This document shows, piece after piece, positions 1 to 4,381 of a stretch of DNA of 6,999 nucleotides. Under the pieces are notes generated by a model that saw nothing but the letters and a program-made list of their open reading frames with translations, was not told the origin of the DNA and did not search any database. Positions within the stretch are counted from its first letter, which is position 1, and every line of letters begins with the position of its first letter. Position numbers and translations under genes: made by a program. Source of the stretch: Syntrophomonadaceae bacterium (GTDB taxonomy: Bacteria > Bacillota > Dethiobacteria > DTU022); the NCBI GenBank assembly GCA_007119335.1, contig SKPU01000019.1:1-6999 (forward strand), read 5' to 3'.

Positions 1-444
1 ATGTTGTGAGACATTTCCTTCGTACAAATCATATACATTTGCCTTGGTTTCAGGGCCAGTTTGAGACTTCCAACCTTCAGTTTCGCTATAAACGTAATCT
101 GTGGTTGATTGCATTTGCTTGGCCGGTGCGCAAAGTGTGATTACGCTGGTTACGGTCAGGTTATCTGTTGCGTCGTCAGCGGTTACAAAGTCGTTTGCGT
201 CATCGACGGTAAGAATGCCTTCTGACATGGCAACGTCCATGGTTTTATCCATTTTGCCATCGCCTGAAATATCCTGCTTCATTTCAGCTCCGGTGTTGCA
301 AAGGTGACCGACCTGCTTTTGCATGTCTACTGTGCCGTCCCATTGATAAGTTGCGGTGTGGTCCATTCCGGCGAGAGCCGGTGTGGCCAGGGCCAGAACG
401 AACACTACAGCTAATGCTGCTGCAGTCAAAGTTCTTTTCTTCAT
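1..444 (-). CDS. Secreted two-cysteine protein, partial (C-terminus beyond left edge)
   Basis: The frame is open for 148 codons from ATG at 444 down to base 1, with no stop, so the C-terminus lies outside the window. I do not recognise a named family. The N-terminus is a classic Sec signal peptide: MKKR, a hydrophobic stretch of about 16 residues, then TPALA ending at residue 25, so the mature protein should be exported. The mature part is acidic, rich in Asp and Thr, and probably beta-rich. It is paralogous to the gene at 763-1689: residues 30-106 align without gaps to residues 35-111 there, with 31 of 77 identities by hand count. Shared elements include the ATY start, GHxCxTGAE (Cys49), GxG near residue 61, and LCA (Cys105). 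The start is supported by AAAGGAG nine bases upstream and by a strong promoter at 510-538. Two conserved cysteines in an exported protein suggest a disulfide or a metal or cofactor site, which is inference. Function unknown. Confidence 0.88.
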   Translation of the reverse strand, partial: MKKRTLTAAALAVVFVLALATPALAGMDHTATYQWDGTVDMQKQVGHLCNTGAEMKQDISGDGKMDKTMDVAMSEGILTVDDANDFVTADDATDNLTVTSVITLCAPAKQMQSTTDYVYSETEGWKSQTGPETKANVYDLYEGNVSQH

Positions 445-471
445 TCATCAACACTCCTTTTAAATTTTTTT

Positions 472-499
472 GAAGTACTTAATTTTTCCTAAGCACCTC
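472..499 (-). promoter_or_regulatory. 5'-leader stem-loop of the first secreted gene
   Basis: On the minus strand GAGGTGCTTA and TAAGTACTTC pair over 10 bp, with two G-U wobbles, around an 8-nt purine-rich loop (GGAAAAAT). The promoter at 510-538 should start transcription near base 503, so this stem would lie within a few nucleotides of the mRNA 5' end and about 27 nt before the start codon. 5'-terminal stem-loops are known to stabilise mRNAs in Bacillus (aprE and ermC leaders). That role here is inferred. Confidence 0.5.
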
Positions 500-509
500 G
501 CTGATACAT

Positions 510-538
510 ACTATAGCATTAGGGTGGAGCAATGTCAA
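510..538 (-). promoter_or_regulatory. Sigma-A promoter of the first secreted gene
   Basis: Reading the minus strand, a perfect -35 TTGACA (538-533) is followed by a 17-nt spacer and -10 TATAGT (515-510), with a TGC just before the -10 (extended -10). An A-rich run just upstream of the -35 (about 540-551) could act as an UP element. Predicted start near 503, giving a leader of about 58 nt. Near-consensus hexamers suggest strong constitutive expression. Confidence 0.8.
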
Positions 539-672
539 TAACTTTTTTATGAAATTGTGCGAAGATGTTAAGAAAATTTAACTCGCGCCCTTTTAACTTA
601 AATTCTGGATAACTAGTTGCATGCTGCTAAACCGACCAAAGCGGGAACTATTTTTAGTATTGGACGACCGGC
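539..672. other. Intergenic stretch with no recognised feature
   Basis: This is the part of the 318-base gene-free gap (445-762) that lies between the promoter of the first secreted gene and the terminator of the second. I see no ORF with a ribosome binding site, no RNA gene and no clear promoter. It is AT-rich, with a short imperfect inverted repeat GTTAA...TTAAC near 567-583 whose significance I cannot support. Confidence 0.5.
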
Positions 673-706
673 AAAACAAAGCCCCCGGCTTAAGATCCCC
701 GGGGGC
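673..706 (-). terminator. Rho-independent terminator of the secreted gene at 763-1689
   Basis: GCCCCCGG (681-688) and CCGGGGGC (699-706) form a perfect 8-bp GC stem with a 10-nt loop. Read on the minus strand the stem is followed by TTTGTTTT (680-673), a typical U-tract. It lies 57 nt after the stop codon of the minus-strand gene and upstream of the separate promoter of the next gene, so the two paralogs are probably independent transcripts. Confidence 0.85.
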
Positions 707-743
707 GGTTAGGTATGGGTTTTTGAGCTGTTGCTCATAAAAC

Positions 744-760
744 GCGCTAAGTTAAATCGT
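744..760 (+). repeat. 17-nt direct repeat, left copy
   Basis: The sequence GC[G/C]CTAAGTTAAATCGT occurs here and at 3024-3040 in the same orientation, 16 of 17 identical with a 14-nt exact core. This copy begins three bases beyond the stop codon of the minus-strand gene. The two copies bracket a 2.26-kb block with two secreted-protein genes and the tRNA. A single 14-nt match in 7 kb can arise by chance, so the meaning is uncertain. Confidence 0.45.
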
Positions 761-762
761 TA

Positions 763-1689
763 TTAAAACATGTCATACCATTCCAGGGTTATGGCATCCG
801 GTCCCGGTGGTAGAATTTCCATGGTAAATGCTTCTTCTACTTCAGACATTCCGGTTACCTCATACTCTTCATGCAGGTATAGATTATCGAAGGGATTGCT
901 CATACTGATCAGGCGCCTGGTCAACCCGCTGGTGGTGTGGGTGTACTGGTCAATTTCGAAATAGTTGCCCACGTAACGGTCCCCGTAGTCTATGCCGAAT
1001 TCTTTTTTATCACTGTGCCACCACAAATCTACCCCTTTTTTGCTTTTGTCCAGCGACCAACTAAAATCATCACCCGCCCTCGGGTGGTAGGGTCCGGGTC
1101 CGTAAGCGGCGACAAATTCCTGTTCGTAAATGCCGCTGTGGCCCTGGTCGGTAGCAATCTGAGCTGCCCAAACCTGATCGGTCATGGGGTTGACTTCGAT
1201 AGTGCCGTCTACAACAAGAGGATGGTAGGGGTTAATGATGTCTCCTTCTGTAATGCCGTATTCTGCATAGACAAATTCGGCGGTGGCTTCGTCTATGCCT
1301 TTAAATAGAAGATCGGTGTCTTCTATATAATCATGGGCAGCGGTCGACATCGGCCTGGCACAGAGGTCGATGATGGTGGTTACCACTAAGCCGTCAATGG
1401 CATCTTCAGGAACGGTCCACTCTGTTATTTCTTCATTGCGGATAATATTTTTGGAGATTGAAACATCTTCATATTTTTGCAAATGCCCGTAGCCTTCGAT
1501 AGTTTGAGTTTTTTCCGCGCCTGTACTGCATCCATGGCCGGTTACTCTTTCGAACCTTATTTTACCTTCTACATCGTAGGTGGCAGTATAGTCAAAACGG
1601 GGGAGGTCATCATTGGCCAGGGCCGGTCCGGTTATAGCTAAGATAAATAATAAGATAAGGAAAATGTTAAGGTAAGGTTTTTTATGCAA
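763..1689 (-). CDS. Secreted two-cysteine protein, paralog of the left-edge gene
   Basis: This encodes an exported protein of 308 residues and unknown function. A Sec signal peptide covers residues 1-25 (HKK, then a hydrophobic core, ending GPALA). The N-terminal domain, residues 35-111, is homologous to the gene on the left edge: ATY at 36-38, GHGCSTGAE with Cys54, GYG near 66-68, and LCA with Cys110. The Cys-Cys distance is 56 in both. The rest is rich in Tyr, Trp and acidic residues, probably beta-structured, with short patches such as DLWWHSDKK; I see no catalytic motif, cell-wall anchor or membrane segment after the signal. The start is TTG at 1689, preceded by AAAGGAAGTGA with a 7-nt gap. 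An in-frame TTG at 1713 would add eight residues but has no Shine-Dalgarno and would spoil the short signal-peptide N-region. It has its own promoter (1774-1802) and terminator (673-706). Confidence 0.88.
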   Translation of the reverse strand: MHKKPYLNIFLILLFILAITGPALANDDLPRFDYTATYDVEGKIRFERVTGHGCSTGAEKTQTIEGYGHLQKYEDVSISKNIIRNEEITEWTVPEDAIDGLVVTTIIDLCARPMSTAAHDYIEDTDLLFKGIDEATAEFVYAEYGITEGDIINPYHPLVVDGTIEVNPMTDQVWAAQIATDQGHSGIYEQEFVAAYGPGPYHPRAGDDFSWSLDKSKKGVDLWWHSDKKEFGIDYGDRYVGNYFEIDQYTHTTSGLTRRLISMSNPFDNLYLHEEYEVTGMSEVEEAFTMEILPPGPDAITLEWYDMF

Positions 1690-1696
1690 TCCTTCG

Positions 1697-1707
1697 TCAC
1701 TTCCTTT
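1697..1707 (-). promoter_or_regulatory. Shine-Dalgarno that fixes the TTG start at 1689
   Basis: On the minus strand AAAGGAAGTGA differs from the ideal AAAGGAGGTGA by one base and lies 7 nt before TTG 1689. It is the only good Shine-Dalgarno near either in-frame TTG, so it argues against the start at 1713. Confidence 0.75.
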
Positions 1708-1773
1708 CTTCAAATTAGGCTATTATTGATTCTAATATTTTTTATTTTATTTAAGACCTTTAATACTTTTATA

Positions 1774-1802
1774 ACTATAGCATGGTCAGAAAGGGCTGTC
1801 AA
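1774..1802 (-). promoter_or_regulatory. Sigma-A promoter of the secreted gene at 763-1689
   Basis: On the minus strand, TTGACA (1802-1797), a 17-nt spacer and TATAGT (1779-1774), with TGC before the -10. It matches the promoter at 510-538 in both hexamers and spacer length and shares the 10-mer ATGCTATAGT. Predicted transcription start near 1767, leaving an AT-rich leader of about 78 nt. Confidence 0.8.
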
Positions 1803-1820
1803 TCTAACTGGCAAACAGTA

Positions 1821-1855
1821 TTGGTGTGCCCTGCAGGCTTTTGGTGTGCTATAAT
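1821..1855 (+). promoter_or_regulatory. Spaced TTGGTGTGC direct repeat with overlapping extended -10
   Basis: TTGGTGTGC occurs at 1821-1829 and 1841-1849, exactly 20 bp apart (two helical turns), in the divergent region between the minus-strand secreted gene and the tRNA. The second copy runs into TATAAT (1850-1855), a perfect -10 with a TG one base before it, but no -35 is visible at the right distance. It could be an activator-dependent promoter or a regulator site. This is a suggestion, not a firm call. Confidence 0.3.
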
Positions 1856-1857
1856 TA

Positions 1858-1886
1858 TTGACTTTTTGACGGTTCTGCATTAAAAT
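1858..1886 (+). promoter_or_regulatory. Promoter of the tRNA-Pro gene
   Basis: TTGACT (1858-1863), a 17-nt spacer and TAAAAT (1881-1886) fit a sigma-A promoter, with a predicted start near 1893, about 43 nt before the mature tRNA. The leader would be removed by RNase P. Confidence 0.65.
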
Positions 1887-1935
1887 GAGTTATGGAGGAG
1901 CAGGGTTTTATTAAGTGAATAAGTTTAATCTACAT

Positions 1936-2012
1936 CGGGGCGTGGCGCAGCTTGGTAGCGCGCTTGACTGGGGGTCAAGAGGTCGAAGGTTCAAATCCTT
2001 TCGCTCCGACCA
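1936..2012 (+). tRNA. tRNA-Pro, anticodon GGG
   Basis: A full cloverleaf can be folded by eye. The acceptor arms CGGGGCG and CGCTCCG pair over 7 bp (one G-U); the D-arm GCGC/GCGC encloses a GG-containing loop; the anticodon stem CTTGA/TCAAG holds loop CTGGGGG with anticodon GGG at 1970-1972; the T-arm carries TTCAAAT. Discriminator A and an encoded CCA end at 2012. Length is 77 nt with CCA, and the C1-G72 first pair and G35-G36 are typical of proline tRNAs. It decodes CCC and CCU. A run of seven T follows directly (2013-2019) and may help end transcription. I found no second copy of the 3' end that would mark an integrated element. Confidence 0.95.
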
Positions 2013-2059
2013 TTTTTTTATGTTAAGTTTATGATTTTGTTATTTTAGGAGGCTGGTAG

Positions 2060-2092
2060 TTGACCAAAAATAGATTCTATCAAGGACTTTAA
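2060..2092 (+). other. Possible 10-codon leader ORF upstream of the third secreted gene
   Basis: A perfect AGGAGG (2047-2052) lies 7 nt before TTG 2060, which opens a 10-codon frame (MTKNRFYQGL, stop at 2090-2092). The ribosome binding site is better than that of the secreted gene 71 nt further on. It could be a translated leader if transcription comes from upstream, such as tRNA readthrough, or a remnant, or chance. The candidate promoter at 2100-2127 would exclude it from that transcript. Confidence 0.2.
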
Positions 2093-2099
2093 GGATTTT

Positions 2100-2127
2100 C
2101 TGACATACAGTTAAAACATATTATTTT
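2100..2127 (+). promoter_or_regulatory. Candidate promoter of the third secreted gene
   Basis: CTGACA (2100-2105, five of six consensus), a 16-nt spacer and TATTTT (2122-2127, four of six). It would start transcription near 2134, about 30 nt before the chosen start codon. A moderate match in AT-rich DNA, so uncertain. Confidence 0.4.
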
Positions 2128-2163
2128 AAAAAGGCCTGCTTTATAGAAAGGGTGTGCCAGCTT

Positions 2164-3030
2164 TTGAAAAAAAATGTATTTCTCATTTTCACTTTTATGA
2201 TCGCTGTTTTGCTATTTATTTCCGGGCCAGTGCTGGCTGATAATGACAATAACGATGTTGATTCAGCGCCTGAGGTTCCCCAGGATAAATACATTTTTAG
2301 CGGAACCGTCTTCTGGTATGAAGGTCAGTTCTTACATGAAAAGAATGTTCGTCTTCCATATGTGGATGGTCGGGCCTCGTTCGACTTGGAAGGCCGGGGG
2401 GAAGCCAGGGGTTCGCAGCGGATTCACAGCTCCAGAACCTATCCTCTCCACGGAGTGTTCAGTCACCGGGCCAGTGTAGAAACTTTCCTGTGGGGGCGGA
2501 CTGCCGATGATGCCACTGCTTTGAACCTGCAGGCCGCTGAAGATGAAGCTTTGGAACATGCCAAGGCCCAGCGCCAGGCAGAAATCGATGCGCTTAACGA
2601 TCTTTTTAAAGCAGAAGAGCGGATGACTGCAACAGAGTATCAGAACAGGCTGGATAATATTAAAGAGTTTTATGCTGAGTTAATCGGAACTATAAAAATG
2701 GAATATGATGAAGTAAAAGACAATGTGAAGATGACCAGTTCGGTAAATGTTTTAGTAGACAACGAGACCAGCCTGTTGAGCGGGGTTAACATGAATCCCG
2801 GTGAGACAGGTTACATAAAGCAAAATGTTTACGCAAACAGGGATCAGGACGGGGAATATTTACGGCTTAATAATGAAGTTAGCAATACCGGCGGAGTCAC
2901 CGTCAACGACCTTGAAGTTGACGGGTACGTAAACGAATCACTGCGGGTAGAAGGTTCTGCCGAAGTGCGCCAGTCCGCCAGGCTCGATGATGGCGGAGCA
3001 AGAACCGGCTGGTGGCAGGGAAGGCCCTAA
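2164..3030 (+). CDS. Secreted protein with charged helical middle, unknown function
   Basis: An exported protein of 288 residues; I do not recognise a named family. Residues 1-25 form a Sec signal peptide (KKN, hydrophobic core, GPVLA), followed by an Asp/Asn-rich linker. Residues 40-110 look beta-rich. Residues 118-188 are charged and alanine-rich (AAEDEALEHAKAQRQAEID and onward) and likely form long helices or a coiled coil. Residues 190-288 are again beta-rich and end with GWWQGRP. Two segments flanking the helix resemble each other: YVDGRASFDLEGRGEARGSQ (from residue 66) and YVNESLRVEGSAEVRQSARL (from residue 255), suggesting a repeated beta unit. There is no cysteine after the signal peptide, anchor motif or catalytic signature. 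The start is TTG at 2164, with AAAGGG at 2147-2152; GTG at 2152 would overlap that Shine-Dalgarno and add MCQL. The N-terminal part may be distantly related to the two minus-strand genes (speculative). Confidence 0.85.
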   Translation: MKKNVFLIFTFMIAVLLFISGPVLADNDNNDVDSAPEVPQDKYIFSGTVFWYEGQFLHEKNVRLPYVDGRASFDLEGRGEARGSQRIHSSRTYPLHGVFSHRASVETFLWGRTADDATALNLQAAEDEALEHAKAQRQAEIDALNDLFKAEERMTATEYQNRLDNIKEFYAELIGTIKMEYDEVKDNVKMTSSVNVLVDNETSLLSGVNMNPGETGYIKQNVYANRDQDGEYLRLNNEVSNTGGVTVNDLEVDGYVNESLRVEGSAEVRQSARLDDGGARTGWWQGRP

Positions 3031-3040
3031 GTTAAATCGT
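3024..3040 (+). repeat. 17-nt direct repeat, right copy
   Basis: Second copy of GC[G/C]CTAAGTTAAATCGT, same orientation as 744-760 and one mismatch. Here it covers the last codons and the TAA stop of the secreted gene, so part of it is coding. Confidence 0.45.
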
Positions 3041-3059
3041 CTAAAGGAAGCTGTTATTC

Positions 3060-3109
3060 AGAAGAGGTTTGCAGGTTATTCTAGGGCCTGAAAGCCTCTT
3101 CTTTATTTT
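3060..3109 (+). terminator. Hairpin terminator after the third secreted gene
   Basis: Arms 3060-3075 and 3087-3102 pair over 16 positions with a single mismatch and one G-U, around an 11-nt loop. The outer part is AGAAGAGG/CCTCTTCT and the inner part CAGG/CCTG. The tail TTATTTT (3103-3109) is T-rich though interrupted. It starts 30 nt after the stop and separates the secreted gene from yhaM. Confidence 0.75.
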
Positions 3110-3186
3110 AGATGAAAAGCCTTTTGCATGCGGGTATATTATGGATAAGGGGTTGGAGTGCAGGCTTTTAAAGTGAGGCAAAGCCC

Positions 3187-3215
3187 TTCACAATAATCGG
3201 CCGATGTGATAAATT
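3187..3215 (+). promoter_or_regulatory. Candidate promoter of yhaM
   Basis: TTCACA (3187-3192, five of six), a 17-nt spacer and TAAATT (3210-3215, four of six) with a TG one base before the -10. Predicted start near 3222, giving a leader of about 39 nt. The spacer contains the perfect palindrome ATCGGCCGAT (3196-3205), a possible operator position, although 10-bp palindromes are common by chance. Confidence 0.5.
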
Positions 3216-3260
3216 AAGCAACAGGCTTGAAACGATAATAATAATGGTTAGGAGATTGTA

Positions 3261-4232
3261 ATGAAAAAACAGATGATCAATAATTTGCGGATCGGTGATG
3301 AAGTAGAAACGCAGGCCCTGGTTTTAGAAGCGAACCTGCATGCTTTTGCTGCCCCGCACCGGTCCGGAGAATATTTTTTAAAGCTGATTCTTGGCGATGT
3401 GAGCGGAAGGGTTAAAGCAGTAATGTGGGATCCCCCGACCGGCGAGGATGCAGTGCGCCAGGACGATATTGTTTTTGTGCGCGGTACGGTGGGGGAGTAT
3501 CACGGGCCGCAGGTGGTAGTCAGCGACCTCAGGAAGCTTGATCCCCTTAAAGTAAACCGCTCTTTCTTCCAGCCGGTATCGGAGCGCGATAAGGATCAGA
3601 TGATCGCTGAATTAAAAGAGGTCATTCAAAAGGAGATTAGCGATCCTCATTTAAAAGCGCTTCTGCACCGCTTTTTCAGTGACGAAGAGTTTGCCGACCG
3701 CTTTGCACTGGCCCCGGCGGCTCGGACCATTCACCACAACTACGTTAGCGGCTTGCTGGAACACACCCTGGAAGTGATCGCTTTATGCCGCAACCAGGCT
3801 GCTTTATATCCGCAGAAGATCAACCTCGACCTGCTTTTAACCGGCGCTATCCTGCATGATATCGGTAAAATTGAAGAATACCACCAGGAGAGCTTAAGCT
3901 TTGATTTTACTGACCGGGGCAAATTGATCGGACATATCAGTATTGGTAAAGAGATGCTGGGTCAAAGGCTGGAGGGCTTAAGCGATTTTCCGCAGGCCCT
4001 GCGTTTGGAGTTAGACCATATGATCCTCAGTCACCACGGGGTGCGCGATTGGGGTTCGCCGGAGGTGCCTAAAACCATCAATGCCTTTGCCCTCTTTCAT
4101 GCTGACATGCTCAGTGCCCGCTTAAATCAGTTTACTATTATTATGGATAAGCATGTCCCGTCCAGCGGGGATTGGACAGAGTGGGACCGCTTCCTGGAAA
4201 GAAGCATCTATGTTCCTCCCATCGAGTCATAA
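3261..4232 (+). CDS. yhaM: 3'-5' exoribonuclease YhaM
   Basis: YhaM-family nucleases are manganese-dependent 3'-to-5' exonucleases acting on RNA and single-stranded DNA in the cytoplasm of Gram-positive bacteria, in RNA turnover. The order of domains fits: an N-terminal OB-fold, residues about 12-95 (LKLILGDVSGRVKAVMWD, then VFVRGTV), for nucleic acid binding, then an HD phosphohydrolase domain. HD metal ligands can be read off: His168 (LLEHT), His199-Asp200 (ILHDIGK), His225 (GHISIG), His258-His259 (ILSHHG) and Asp282 (FHAD). All are present, so the enzyme should be active. Length 323 residues is close to the roughly 314 of the Bacillus subtilis protein. The ATG start has TAGGAG six bases before it. 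It has its own promoter; no terminator is visible before the next gene, 149 nt downstream, so some co-transcription is possible. Confidence 0.93.
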   Translation: MKKQMINNLRIGDEVETQALVLEANLHAFAAPHRSGEYFLKLILGDVSGRVKAVMWDPPTGEDAVRQDDIVFVRGTVGEYHGPQVVVSDLRKLDPLKVNRSFFQPVSERDKDQMIAELKEVIQKEISDPHLKALLHRFFSDEEFADRFALAPAARTIHHNYVSGLLEHTLEVIALCRNQAALYPQKINLDLLLTGAILHDIGKIEEYHQESLSFDFTDRGKLIGHISIGKEMLGQRLEGLSDFPQALRLELDHMILSHHGVRDWGSPEVPKTINAFALFHADMLSARLNQFTIIMDKHVPSSGDWTEWDRFLERSIYVPPIES

Positions 4233-4256
4233 GCAACTTTAACTTTGGGCAGGATA

Positions 4257-4286
4257 TTGCCACAACTTCATAGAATTGTTTAGTAT
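4257..4286 (+). promoter_or_regulatory. Candidate promoter of the TPR-HTH gene
   Basis: TTGCCA (4257-4262, five of six), an 18-nt spacer and TAGTAT (4281-4286, four of six), in the 149-nt gap after yhaM. It would produce a leader of roughly 90 nt that includes the hairpin at 4345-4362. A weak to moderate match. Confidence 0.3.
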
Positions 4287-4344
4287 TGGATTACTGAGAG
4301 TGAAAGTAACTAGGAGTAGAAGTATTTAAAGCGAAAGCCAGATT

Positions 4345-4362
4345 GGGATTTGTATAAGTCCC
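4345..4362 (+). promoter_or_regulatory. Small hairpin ahead of the TPR-HTH gene
   Basis: GGGATTT and AAGTCCC pair over 7 bp (one G-U) around the tetraloop GTAT. It ends about 10 nt before the Shine-Dalgarno (GAAGGTGA, 4370-4377). No T-tract follows, so it is not a terminator. It could influence translation or mRNA stability; function not shown. Confidence 0.3.
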
Positions 4363-4381
4363 GGAGAGTGAAGGTGAATTT

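Noticed and set aside
567..583. GTTAA...TTAAC inverted repeat between the two secreted genes
   Set aside because: Five to six base pairs in AT-rich DNA is expected by chance, and it is not placed at a promoter or ribosome binding site.
937..1308. Plus-strand open reading frame of 123 codons opposite the second secreted gene
   Set aside because: No ribosome binding site, atypical composition, and it lies wholly antisense to a gene with signal peptide, promoter, terminator and a paralog. The smaller plus-strand frames at 101-307 and 770-964 are rejected for the same reason.
1690..1713. Longer N-terminus of the second secreted protein from TTG 1713
   Set aside because: No Shine-Dalgarno precedes it, whereas AAAGGAAGTGA stands seven bases before TTG 1689, and the shorter form gives the same 25-residue signal peptide as its paralog.
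1892..1918. Eight-codon ATG frame in the tRNA leader
   Set aside because: No ribosome binding site upstream of ATG 1892, and the region is the precursor leader of the tRNA.
1936..2012. tRNA-Pro as integration site of a mobile element
   Set aside because: I looked for a second copy of the tRNA 3' end and for an integrase in the window and found neither. The flanking 17-nt repeats do not derive from the tRNA.
2152..2163. GTG 2152 as start of the third secreted protein
   Set aside because: The purine-rich Shine-Dalgarno AAAGGG directly abuts or overlaps this codon, leaving no spacing. TTG 2164 has workable spacing and a normal KKN signal-peptide start.
3163..3185. GGCTTT/AAAGCC hairpin before yhaM as a terminator
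   Set aside because: Only six base pairs with an 11-nt loop and no T-tract after it. It sits directly upstream of the yhaM -35.
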